64,000 nt of DNA from Chondrilla cf. caribensis (taxonomy: Eukaryota > Porifera > Demospongiae > Chondrillida > Chondrillidae). The position numbers were made by a program, and so were the translations under genes. Below the pieces are notes generated by a model that saw only the letters and a list, made by a program, of their open reading frames with translations, had not been told where the DNA came from and did not search any database. The first letter of the stretch is position 1, and each line of letters begins with the position of its first letter. Of this stretch, positions 28,806 through 40,292 are shown piece by piece. The stretch covers positions 2,553,723 to 2,617,722 of the forward strand of contig OZ026564.1 of assembly GCA_964020155.1 (NCBI GenBank), in the 5' to 3' direction.

Positions 28806-28952
28806 TTATGTACATACGGATGTGCACGGTACCCCATTATCAACAGATACCTGTACCAAGGTTTGAACCATTGATGCCCTAGGCTGTGGGTAGTCTCCAT
28901 ACAATAACTTGATTATCTCGTGCATTTGATCAGGATGCACTAGTGTGTTCAT
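28806..28952 (-). CDS. Conserved 48-codon open frame upstream of L1, function unknown
   Basis: Same frame and length as at 5151-5297. Here it contains MHEIIKLLYGDYPQPRASMV. A GTATCT donor-like site follows LVQ. There is a faint, unverified resemblance in spacing to the histone-fold start of SPT3/TAF13-type proteins (M-Y-G-x-G-D-x-x-x-P). I would not assign a function. Confidence 0.3.
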   Translation of the reverse strand: MNTLVHPDQMHEIIKLLYGDYPQPRASMVQTLVQVSVDNGVPCTSVCT

Positions 28953-29535
28953 TCATGCAAAACAAAATTTCCTTAGGGGATGGGGTGGTGGAATGAGGGC
29001 ATTTGCCCCTGCTTGTAAGTGATTCCCAACTCCCAGAAATTCATTTGAATATGTGACTGCAATAACATTGATAATTGTGTTTGTCCCTTTTTCCCCAGAC
29101 CATACTCTTGTCTCCTCTTGCCTACCTTTCCTCAAAGAGACCCAGTGAAAACATACCTACATGTACAGTACACACAAACAAACACTTCATTATGTACATC
29201 ATCACATATGTACAGCATGTACGTATGCATAGAAAATTATTGTGCAGGTTTTAGTACCATGATTAAATGCATTCATCACAGTTTTTGATATGATATTCAC
29301 TCTTCCCCAGTGTGTAATTTGAAATGGTACTAATTTTGGCCAATGTATTGCATAATAATATTTGATTCATGTATATAAGAAAATATAGTGTTACAATTCT
29401 GTCAATAATATAGGTATTGGGTGATTATAGTCTGATCCTATAGTGATAAAGATACATAAATCTGGATAGTTATGATAGGTTTGGTAGCTATTCTTGTGTG
29501 AGAGATATCAATAGTGGTTTAAATCCTTCACATCT

Positions 29536-29819
29536 TCACTCGAAGCATTGCTTTCTTTTGAACTGGGAGTAGCTGAAGTGAGGATCAAACAATTCCTTCA
29601 CTTCATAATCTGTGAACTTCCCTTCAATCACAGGAGACCCATCTTGAGTTCCCGCATAGAGGCAAGGCGTCTTCTGCTGGTCCCAAGTGATTGGATAGTA
29701 ACTCCCAGTGAATTCCCTCAGATGATCAGAGGAGTGGACGATGACCTGGTATTTTCTCCCAATGATGGCACGTTTACGTTCTATAGCTTTGATCTCAACA
29801 GGAGTGTTCCAGAATTGCC
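29536..29819 (-). CDS. S2 C-terminal exon
   Basis: Open, phase 1 at its start, ends KRKQCFE then TGA. It is one codon shorter than the L version. Its central part (IERKRAIIGRKYQVIVHSS) is unlike the L sequence, while both flanks are almost unchanged. Confidence 0.65.
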
Positions 29820-30230
29820 CTGTGTGTGAGGTAATTGTGTGAACCAAATGCCTGTCTACACGCATGTGTATAGACATACATATGTACTTATGTACAATGA
29901 TACCGAGTTACCTCATGTATACAACAGATATTTTATATATACTGTACATATGTATACCTAATGGTAGTCCTGTACATATTGATGGCATTTAATCATAATG
30001 TGTGCACTGTATTATGCATAATAATATTAGGCTGACGGTATACCTATGTACTTTACATTTGTACATGCTGTGCATACATACAGTGGAAACTCCAATTGCA
30101 ACCCTGAATTGAGAGAACCTCTTATTATAGGGACGTTACGTACATACACACATGCATGTATGTATGCTACAAGGCTGTACAAACACATACTAAATAATAT
30201 ACATTATGTAGTGATGCTCCTTGAACTCAC

Positions 30231-30731
30231 CAATCAACCCATGAGATGATGGTGATAGGCCATTTCCATCAACAATGATGAATTTGATCATGTCAGCATC
30301 ATTCATGAAGTGGAACGTAATCCAGAATACCATTTTCTGTCCCTTACAATTTGGTACAGACACTCTTACTTTGTCACCCAACTTTATTACTGATATTCCC
30401 CTTCCCATCCAAGTGCGATTTTTCATTTGCATGTCATTGATGGTGACTTTCTTCCCTTCAAGGTCCACCTGTATCTTGTGACACCTCCCATCATAGTCTT
30501 TGGCGACGATGCCTATCCTTGCCATGATGTTTCCAACCTTTGGATTGGATGCCAGTTTGAGGTGAGTATTGACCAACACACACTGATCGGACACCAAGTT
30601 GTAGATCTTGTCTTCTCTCCCATGTACTTCATAACAAAGATCCCACTGCTTGTCTTTCTTTGAGAACTGAGAGAGCATTTTCTTGTTGATACTGAGTGGC
30701 ACAGTAAACATGGGGTCTCCATCAATATTAC
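30231..30731 (-). CDS. S2 ITIH_C-like exon
   Basis: A 501-bp open exon with the same LCYEVHG, NLVSD and ARIGIV motifs as the L genes and no disabling change. Preservation of this exon in a partly broken gene suggests recent decay, gene conversion, or retained function. Confidence 0.65.
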
Positions 30732-33214
30732 CTGCAATGTGATATAAACCCAATATAATAATAACATATATAATATATATAATAACAATAACATTAACAA
30801 TAATAATACAATACAATATAAATGCACATGTGTGTAAATTGTCCAGGTCTAAGTCATGATTGGTGATTGTAGCATACGTATGTTTACACTTGTAAGATTA
30901 TGAACTTTGTTACACTTTCAGTGATAAGCCGTGATCACAGTATATTTGAGCTCTAGCCTAAATAGACTTTGTATTATTCTATTTATGTCCATATTATTTG
31001 AGGTTAGTATGTACAGTGTGTAACTTTGATATTCGAGCTAATTTTGATTAATCTGTTCATAATTCAACTTGTACATTGTTGTAATCAGAGAATACTTGCT
31101 ATACACTTATACATACGCATGTACTCATGTACATTTTGTACATACACATGTATGTGTGTATGTATGTACATCTTACGTAATACTATGTATGCATGTACGT
31201 ATGTATGTATGACATGTACATCATATTATAAGATTGAATTCTCACCATCTTGGATTGTTATTTGAGCCATAGAATTGCTACCGGGCACAAAAGGTACACC
31301 TCCATTGTCAGGTGGCATAATTTGTAGTTGGAATCTTTCAGGTCCTTCTTCTACACCATCATCAATGACAGGTATGTCTATACAAGCCACCTTCTCCCCT
31401 TCTCCAAAGAACACTTCATATGGCCCATCCTGGTAGTCATCTGGAGAACCTAAATTGCATTGTAAAGATCGTGAATGAGATTGTAGTATTTTGTATGATT
31501 TCATATGTACATATGTACTGTGTGTATAATACAATGTTGTGGTATTTGGAGTCCTGGTTTTCTTAATACATGTATACATAATACGTATAACATCATAGAA
31601 TATGTGTCCCTTACTGGCACTTCTATTGGAGTGAGGTCTGTTTCCTATTTGAACTGTGAATTCCTCCTCGCATTTTCTGTTGTGCTCCAGGCAAACTCTG
31701 ACTCTAGTCTCGTTTTCAAATACCTCCATTTCAGTAGACTCGAAGTTGACTTGGAACGCTGTACATGCACAGAGATATTATGTTTGTGTGTGAATTACCA
31801 TGATTTTGATAATGATCATCCAACGTACATAGGTACATATATACTGTATGTAGGGACTGGTATGTACTATGTTACAATTGTACCGACATTTTACTTCTCT
31901 TCATGTACACATATACATAGCTGTGCTGATCATGACAATTGTGCATCTATGTACATGCGTATGTATTGCACATCTGTGTATGCTTCAATATCTCTTAAAG
32001 CCTTGATGCATTGCCAGATACATACACTTGCACACATGTACATATATCTCCTAGTGTTAGTTTCACGGTAGAAATTACTGGAGTCATTCGAAACTTCGAT
32101 CTGTCTTGTTGTGATCAATATGTAGGCTGTGATCAATACGTAGGCATATATATCAGTACGTAGGCATACGGTACGTACGGTACGTACGGTAGGCGGTACG
32201 TAAGCATGTAGCTATTGTACTGTGGATATACGTAAGTTGGTAAAATCATTCCACAGACTCTAGAACTGTAATTATGATCCACTATGATTTGATTATTGCA
32301 CCTAATGATCTATAATTGAAGGTAATTTCCGCAGTTACTTGTTTTACCATGCTCTCACACTTGCACATGAATGTTTGCTGTATGTATGGGCTCACTGTCA
32401 TCGTCCTTGATGGTCACTGTAGCTCTGTCTGCACTACCGAGTTTAACACCTAAACTGGCTGCTTCGTCTGGAAGACGCAGATTTCCAAAGAAGTTTTCAT
32501 CGCACTCATCTATATCGTCATCCATTATCGGGATCATGATGGTTACTTCCGTTTCACCAGATGGAAACTCAACTGAATATGGTCCACTAGCATAGTCACC
32601 AGTATCTATATTGTATACAGTATGTACAGGTATGTTTTATGATGTACATATTTGTACTGTACAGATGCATCCTTACAGTGTGAGTGTATATTCACCTAGG
32701 GAGACTCTTTCCTAGCAAGCATACAATGGCACTCACCAACTGCACTTCCATCCTCTGTGTCCACCATTACGGTGTATGGAGTTGAGCTGGGTGCACTAGC
32801 CTTCACAGTGAGAATAGCAAATCCATCAATCTCATTGACAGTATAGGACACCGGATCAAAGTCAATGATTATTTTTGCATTATCATCACTGATGGTAACT
32901 GTTGCTTCATCATCCTCTCCCACTTCGGCTCCAATTTCAGCAGCAGATTCAGGAATGGTCAACATGGCTATGAACTCTTCCTCCGCTCAAATTGATCATT
33001 ATCAATGATGGGAATCATGACGGTGACATTGTACCTCCCTCCCGTGTAATCGGTATTGTCACTTGAGCAGTAGTGCTACGCGGCCTAAAAAAAGGCCTCA
33101 TATCTCCCTCCATCGAAGTCTTCACCACCTGTAAAAGTGTTGGTATTCATTCAATTATACAATTGTATTGTCAGCAATAGAGTATAATTGTTTGATTACA
33201 TTTGGTGAACTCGC

Positions 33215-33574
33215 CAACAGCTGTTCCATAATTTGTGTTCACATAGACTGTGTAATTAGTGTCTGTAGCACTATTAGCTGTCAGTGTGAGGGTAACCAAA
33301 CCATCTCCCTCATCAACTCTGTACTGAGTTGGAGAGAAGTTGACTTCAACATCTGGCTCCATGTCGTCATCTTCGATGTTCACTGTACCCTGGTTGTCAT
33401 CTCCGGCTCTTATACCATAACTTTGTGCCAATTCAGAAATGGACAGTGTTCCAAAGAAGTTCTCAGTGCCTTCTCCGAACTCCTCATCATCAATGATAGG
33501 AATGGTCACGGTAGCTGTGGTCTCCCCAGCTGCAAACACAGCATCATATTCCCCTCCTTCATAGTCACTTCCAC
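33215..33574 (-). CDS. S2 Calx-beta exon (C-half plus N-half)
   Basis: A 360-bp open exon carrying GSDYEGGEYDAVF, then IPIIDDEEFGEGTENFFG, then the next N-half with FSPTQYRVDEGDGLVTLTL. Its donor reads GCGAGT instead of the GTGAGT found in S1 at the same place; S3 shares the change. Confidence 0.65.
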
Positions 33575-35908
33575 CTATTGATGCAATAAATTCATAAATC
33601 AAATTTTATGTACACTTATGTACAGACATACATATGTATGTATATGCACACATGTACAGGTGTGGTGTTTATCACCTCTAGTCCTCTTCGGTGTTCACTC
33701 TAGCCTAATCCTCTTCTCCAACCCTAACACAATAACTCTGCACTTACAGTGTACTTGTACACATGTGGTACATTCATACATGTTGGCTAATGAGTTGTAA
33801 TGTAATGAATTTCACAAAGTGCACACCAATGCAGCTTATGCAGGTACTCATAAATGTAATTATGGTTATGTTACAATGAGTTCATATTACATTATGATGT
33901 CATTATGGAAGAATTACAATACGTACAATATGCGTTTTGATACGAACTTTACGATTTTGCTGCGATTAAGTTACAATGTCATTGTAATTGCAATGCAGCA
34001 AACGTTCATTGCCATATCTATTACATGTGTCTGAACAAATGTGTCATGTTCAATGTTTAATGCTCAGGTGTAATTGTTGTATTGATGTGACCTTATGTCA
34101 TTATTAGGTTCAACTACCTCCTTTATAATATTTCAGCTTATTTTGTCACTGTATGTTGTAGTTCAAACAGTATACTTTAGGTAGCAAAAAGGCTCCAATA
34201 GCAATAGCAATTTGACTTCAAACCTGATTAAGTTTGTGAAGCTTTTGTTTGAGTAAATAGAAGGAAGGCTAGCACATGTGACAATCATGTGATGCAGTCA
34301 ACCTATCCTTTAGATACAGACAACACTTTCAAGTGTTGCCGTGGAAACATAACATGACATATTTCCGTATACTGTTACATTGAATGCTTTCTTATGGGTG
34401 CTAGGCGGAAAACCACGGTTTGTGAGGCTGTGTCCAGATATTTTTGATATCATACCACCATGCCACCAGTAGCTGATCCATCACCTGTGGTGACTTGAAC
34501 CGAATATTCCATGGACAAAACACCCGAGGTGACAAGAGTGAGTATGGCTTCTCCGTTTCCTTCATTGTAGGTATAATTAACTGGTGCTGCTTGAACACTA
34601 CAGGTTGATCCTGGCTATTAGTAGAAAAACTCCCACAAATAACAAAGTGTAGTCATTCCTGTACTGTCCAAGAGGTGGGATCATTACCATGAAAGGATCA
34701 GCTGGATTCACTTTATCGAATGAGTGTCTAAGAGATATTTGCACAACCACAATGGGTGGGCTTGCTTCTAGCGTGCAAAGGCGATCAGAATGAATGAACA
34801 ACTATCTGAACTGTCCTTCATTGAGGCTGAACGAATCTTTCTGTACACTGGATCCAGACCTGTCCACACAATTGAGATTGACTGTCGTTCCATCTCTGCT
34901 TGCTACAATCTTGTAGCCATCTTGTTTCCGTAGAAGAAGTGGTACAAGTACAAATTTGAAGCCGAATGTTTCAGCAGGTGGTAGCTGTTCTGTGAGATGA
35001 TCGCATGCAGTTACGTTGGAGGGAAGGAATCCACACTGGTGTCCTGTGATGAAGGTGATTGGGTTATTGGAGGATACGTATTTTAGATCCTGGCCTATAG
35101 AGGCCAGTTAGATCCTCTGTTGCTCTCAGCTAGTGGGGTCGAAGAGTACGATCTTCCTGGTGGAAGCCTCAATCCGGCTCCAAATAACAGTCCCTCTATT
35201 TGGACGGTAGGTGTCAGTGTTATGACTGTGTTAGCTTCCTGTATAACAATGGCCATGTATCCATAAGTGGTCGTTGGTTCAAGACTACTGCGAGGAACAC
35301 TGACACCATAGTAATCGTATGTTTCAGCCTTTGTCTCAAAATAAGGCAATCCAAGGTACACATCAGTGGATGCACTGTCTTCATTGAGGGCATAGACAAT
35401 AATGTTCTTTCCTTCCTCTGCTTTGAGAATGATCCCACCATCAACAGTAAATCTGGTAAATGTGTCCTTCATTTCAAACGGTAGTTCAACCCTGGTCAGT
35501 TTGTTCTTTGTAGCTGTGTGTGTTGTCATGCCACTGACACGAGGGTTGCCCTTCATGTACGACACAGTGAACTGAACAGGTCCATCTTCATCTGTTGTTA
35601 CATAGAGAATGGGTGGGAATTCGGCACTGCGAGCTCCCAAGTTAGGTGGAAACATGAGGTTGAACTCGTTCCCTCTGTTGCTGATTCCTGTGTTTGTAGA
35701 GAGCAAGTGATCAACTTTGAGTCACTGATTGTACAATACCCATCCATGTAACCAGTTCCTCACCTTGAACTCTTGAAGTACTCATCAGGAAGCACATAGC
35801 TAGCAGTACTTTGAAACCCTCCATAGTGCCTGTAGTGGTAGTGTGGACACTCACTACACTTGCTAGGATGCTGGCCCTTTGGACTGTACTGGAGCTGATT
35901 CTGGAGGT

Positions 35909-35915
35909 TTTTATA
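35909..35915 (-). promoter_or_regulatory. TATA box of S2
   Basis: TATAAAA on the minus strand, 85 bp upstream of the S2 ATG, in the conserved leader. The S2 promoter is therefore not visibly damaged. Confidence 0.6.
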
Positions 35916-36234
35916 GCTTCCTCCAGCCACTTTTAATTTGACACCAAGTACAATCGAGGTGTTGATGTTTAGGTGTGGAATTCAAATGCTCAAATATGAG
36001 AACCTACTTTGTATCATAGAATGCGATAGCACTCTATATGTAGGGATGATGCGGAAACAAAATGGCGGCATATACCTCACATACATTGCAGTTTCGCAAA
36101 GTATCTTATATTAGATTGCAGTGGCTCATTGTTGATCAGAGGTTGATTCTTTTGGCCACCTTTGTAGACAGACATTTAGAAAGGTACTCTGCAAAATCCT
36201 TTACTTACTGAACCGTGAACTTGAGCATTAAACA

Positions 36235-36240
<6 letters not shown>

Positions 36241-36298
<58 letters not shown>
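36241..36298. repeat. (AT)n microsatellite
   Basis: About 58 bp of uninterrupted AT repeat, absent from the equivalent place near 9710 upstream of S1. Confidence 0.95.
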
Positions 36299-36302
<4 letters not shown>

Positions 36303-36706
36303 GTATAATATGAATAATACATCACAGCAAACATGCACCTAGATATGTAAGTGCATTTAAGCACACACATACACACAACACACATGCACACACACACACA
36401 CGTGTATGTGTTGGTGTGTGCGTGTATGTATGTGTACATGTACACCTAAACACTCCTGTTTACGAAGATCTACACAATCTAATATATAAGCATGTAACAG
36501 AAATACATATACTAATGTAAATGTATGTCAAATGTACAATTGTATGTACATTATGTCCCCACCCCAACAACAGGGAGAGGAAGAGGGACGGTCTAGCTGG
36601 CTAGGTTAGCATGTATGCACTAACCATATAGAGTATCTATGCACTGACCTACAAATGGCACCCAACATATGTATCTACAGAACTATCATAACCTCTCAAG
36701 ATAAGC

Positions 36707-36838
36707 ACTCAATTCAGTAAATCTGTCATCTTTGCAATATTCAAAGAGACCACGAAAGCCCTAATCAACCACACCATTGATAATCCATTATCAATACTTG
36801 CACGTGTATTGGTAAACACTTTGCTGTCTCAGATCTAG
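36707..36838 (+). pseudogene. Retroelement-like frame, single copy
   Basis: The same frame as at 10313-10621, with FKETTKALINHTIDNPLS, but it stops at TAG shortly after LLSQI. The frame is kept while the sequence differs. The call as a Ty3-type pol relic is weak. Confidence 0.22.
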
Positions 36839-37660
36839 TTGCTGCAGCTTGGGTAACTCCTCTTAAAAGCATGATATCATATAATCCGATGCACAGTACC
36901 CATGCAGCAATACATAGCTTGTATGGAACCGTAGACCACGTTCATGCTGTTGGAAACACACATAGTTGGAGCCAATGTAATGGTCGACCATGGGACATGA
37001 TTGATCTTAGTTAAACCACACTAAAGCTGAGTTGGTACACCGGTGCAAATTAGTCTCGCGGCACCAGACCTCATCCCTTCTATCTAGCTATGGAGGTGAG
37101 GTCTACGTGGCGACGCGAGGTTAGGGGTGATTCTGGACAATCGACGTTTAACTATATTATCTCGTGATCTGAATTCATGTCAGTAACAGTTCCATACACT
37201 AAGGAGATTGATATAAAGTATTGAGACACTTTATCATAGTTCATCATCATGGGTGACTACGCACATCCATCGCTCGTTACTCCGCGTGCTATGAATTGAT
37301 ATTAATAATTTAGGACACTAAATAGTGTTACACCACAAATCTTTTGCTCTCACCCACTAGCTCCGTACATCCATCGAACATCAAATTAATTTACGCTTCA
37401 CTCGGTAAGCTGGAAGCCTGCCCCGCCATCTTTGACCACGTGTCACCATGGTAATCTCACAGTTCAGTTCACCACAGCAAACACAGGTCGGCGCACTTGG
37501 CAAGTATTGCAGGACGTATTAGCACCCCTAAGGACGCTTTGCTAAAATCAACTTTGAGGAATTGCCAATAGTAGTGCTTGAGGATGTGGAAGTATTTTTC
37601 CTTCCTCAAGTCATTGACTTTGTTGCATATTGTACATTGGGTAATGGAAGTGTAATATTT

Positions 37661-37727
37661 GTGTTGTGTTGTGTGTGTGTGTACGTGTGTGTGTGTGTGT
37701 GTGTCTGTGTGTCTGTGTATGTGTGTT
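37661..37727. repeat. (GT)n microsatellite, interrupted
   Basis: GT repeat with TAC and CT interruptions inside the 2.24-kb segment. Confidence 0.85.
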
Positions 37728-38385
37728 GTACTTATGACAGGGTAACATCATATCCAACAATCTATTTATTTGCATATACTATGTGTATACATGTACATAT
37801 GCTTATACACGTGTTCAATGTTCAATTCTGAACATGTAGAAGGACTGTTTTTTTTCATATTCTGCATAATTTTAGTGATTCATGGAATTCCTCCAATTTG
37901 TAGTAATTCCCCTGTATCCTCCCTCTTCTACCTTGAGGCTGGAGACCACTTCTATAGGAAACAGTTAATCTAGGAACATTTGTATCTTCAGCATATGTTA
38001 ATAGTTGATCTTAAACCTCGGTATATGTAGTATTTGTGAATGGTAACATTGATCTCGTGGTATGTGTAGTACGTATCAATCAATCTAGGAGCCTTGGTAT
38101 ATACAGTGTGTGTGAACCCTAGTAGCCTGAGTACAGGGCTGGTAGTAAATCATTACAAAGTAAAGAAAGTGGAAGAATTAGCATTTTATCAATGCTGGTT
38201 GTGCATGTCACAGTTATAAGAACATTCTTTTTCACTGGTTGCATTGAATTCCTTGCAAGGAGAAGGAGGAAAGGGGAATTGCCCACATCCGAGCACAGCC
38301 ATTTTGTGCATGCAATGATGTTGATTTTTTAATTATTTTATGTACGTAAGTAGGCACATAATAAAGTAAATATAATGTGTATGAC

Positions 38386-38463
38386 TGTGTGTGCACGTGT
38401 GTGTTTGTGCGTGTGTGTGTGTGTGTGTTGTGTGTGTGTGTGTGTTGTGTGTGTGTGTGTGTT
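38386..38463. repeat. (GT)n microsatellite, interrupted
   Basis: GT repeat with TT interruptions inside the 2.24-kb segment. Confidence 0.85.
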
Positions 38464-40292
38464 TGAATAGACATACTGTGAAATTACTGATTTGGGCTTG
38501 TGTTAATGTGTTTACATACGTACCCATGTACAGTAGAGCTTAGTACGTACATACATACATACGTATCTACCTACAGTGGCAAACGCTTAATATGCCACAA
38601 TTGGATTTGAAACATTTTGGCCTATTATCCGTTTTGGCATATTAATGTAATATAATATCATATCCAGAACTGCATACTTGCAGTCGGTCACGAACTTATG
38701 GAAAAATGGCTGCCAAACCAAAGCCTGTTGTGGACTATTTGAACGTGTCTATATAGCATAAATATATACCCACAGTTGCCTGGAGAAGAACTAGATCTAC
38801 TGAATGGTTCAAAACTAATTCCACCATTATTCTCTACTCACTTTACACATAAGTTGAACGGGTTAAACAAACATCAAGAAACGTCAACGACACCCAATGT
38901 AGCCATAGACGCTCTAACGTCACAGAAGAACCAACACAGAAATAAGCCAACTCAAATATCATTGGTGAGACTTAGTACTCATTTGTTCTAGTGTATTGTT
39001 CCTATTGGTTGTCCTGTCATGCAAAAAATATGGTATGTTGCAAAATTTGGACCTAGGACAATTATTTTCATCATGAGATGCAAGAATTAAATCCCTCCGA
39101 ACGAATTTAAACTTTTCATGACAGTCCCAAGGCATCCACAAGTCCCCAATTTGATGTGTCTGAATTTTGTTTTTTTACTCTTAGACTTGCTTAACTGTAA
39201 CCCCTGTAAACCAATATGCCATGCACACTCAACCTTGAACTTCAAAATCAGCCTTCATGTGTGAAATCTCTTCAATTGCACCAATTTTATTTATCTGTTC
39301 AAGTAGTTCATCAGTCTTATTTATTGTGCATATTGTATATTTGTGTATTGAGGACTATTGTCCTAGAATGGATGCAAAATTGCCCACAGCTTAATAAGTA
39401 CATGCATACATTTGTGCTCGTGGTGTCTTGCAGTACTTTAATAGATCCTCCAATATATATCACATGTACGTAGAAGGTCGATAACGAATTATATTACATA
39501 TATTCAGACATTTTTGTGCCTTGATAATGTGACCAATATGACCTAGTCGAACAAAAGTCATTTCCCTCACAAAATTCAAGCAAGGGGACTCCCCATAATT
39601 ATAATGTAATCGAAATGTTTAAGTACTTACCAAACCACCTCCAAAAGTATAATGTTCCACTATCACTGTGTTAATATTGACATTGTCTTAATGATCCAAG
39701 GTTGCTGTAAGTTCGCAAGTATTTTAATATATACTCAGACGTACATACGTACGTACATACAATGCATTAAGGTTTCTTGCCCACAGTACACAATACTTTT
39801 GGACATGTGTGTCCAGTACAAGCTCACATAAAATATCTATGCATATTCATATGAGTAAGATAATTATGCATAAAGATATAATAATACATGTTATTAATTC
39901 CCAACATCCCATCCTTGGATGAGAACGACAGCATTGTAGATTAGGTTTTGTCTTGCTTACATGCTCTTATTATTGTTGTTGTAATTGCTGTTATTATTAA
40001 TATTATTATTCACTATCATTTATTTGTTGACTTATGTATACTAATTATCATTATTATATCATTATTATAGTAATAATTCAGATAGATCACTACTAATCTA
40101 TTACATACCGGTGAGCAACCATTTTATCAATAATAGACCATCATTACTGGTTATAATTGATTACAGTAATGGTGATTAAATAATAAAGTTGTTTTAATTT
40201 TGTTCCTAAAGACAACAATGTTGCAATGCGCTTATGCATTATAAGTATCCATGAGAATGCAGTCAGTATTGATTCAAAGTGTTCAAACATCT

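Larger units (their letters stand above)
27736..29535. other. L1 upstream / S2 downstream intergenic region
   Basis: Nearly identical to 56969-58758 and similar to 4098-5590. It contains a three-copy version of the 20-bp minisatellite (28699-28760; two copies in the other intervals), the conserved short frame at 28806-28952, and AT-rich sequence before the S2 stop codon. No other gene is evident. Confidence 0.6.
29536..35824 (-). pseudogene. S2: short-form family member, damaged but possibly expressed
   Basis: The signal exon (35764-35824) and TATA box are intact. The IgGFc exon (from 35697) has indels near 35095-35125 that shift the frame, and a TAG at 34802-34804. At 34587 it is fused directly to a Calx-beta N-half exon (34467-34586). 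Open exons follow at 33215-33574 (with a GC instead of GT donor), 32396-32605, 31615-31758, 31246-31449, 30231-30731 (ITIH-like) and 29536-29819 (C-terminal). The exon at 32737-33128 is 392 bp, with an in-frame TAG and a frameshift. Joining the signal exon to 34467-34586 and skipping 32737-33128 keeps phase 1 throughout and gives an open 1884-bp frame (627 residues, three Calx-beta domains). Whether it is a dead gene or a short secreted paralogue needs transcript evidence. Confidence 0.6.
37095..39335. other. 2.24-kb segment found only in the S2-L2 interval
   Basis: The matching place between S1 and L1 (near 10705) reads straight through from ...GAGGT to ATATTTGTG. The segment has higher CpG at its left end, a GCCCCGCCATCTT block (YY1-like on the minus strand) beside CACGTG near 37425-37445, two (GT)n tracts, and an AAAATGGCTGCC at 38703-38714. 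Short open stretches exist (for example FEELPIVVLEDVEVFFLPQV near 37550-37615, plus strand) but I recognise none. It could be a transposed or captured gene fragment, or a segment lost from the other copy. Confidence 0.45.
35916..40292. other. S2 upstream / L2 downstream intergenic region
   Basis: It matches 9464-11516 at both ends but carries an extra segment of about 2.24 kb (roughly 37095-39335) and a 90-bp insert (about 36014-36110). It also contains an (AT)n tract, two (GT)n tracts and the single copy of the repeat doubled near 10 kb. No complete gene is seen. A possible ATTAAA signal for L2 lies near 40194 on the minus strand, about 95 bp past the stop. Confidence 0.55.

Noticed and set aside
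30275..30663. Plus-strand open frames opposite the ITIH-like exons (also at 11994-12436, 40821-41209 and 59499-59887)
   Set aside because: They are antisense shadows of a highly conserved minus-strand exon, without their own splice or start context, and repeat exactly wherever that exon is copied.
34401..34598. Novel peptide tail after NSQDQPVVFK in the S genes (ending in KNIWTQPHKPW)
   Set aside because: It is a Calx-beta exon read in the wrong frame after the fusion deletion, not a new domain.
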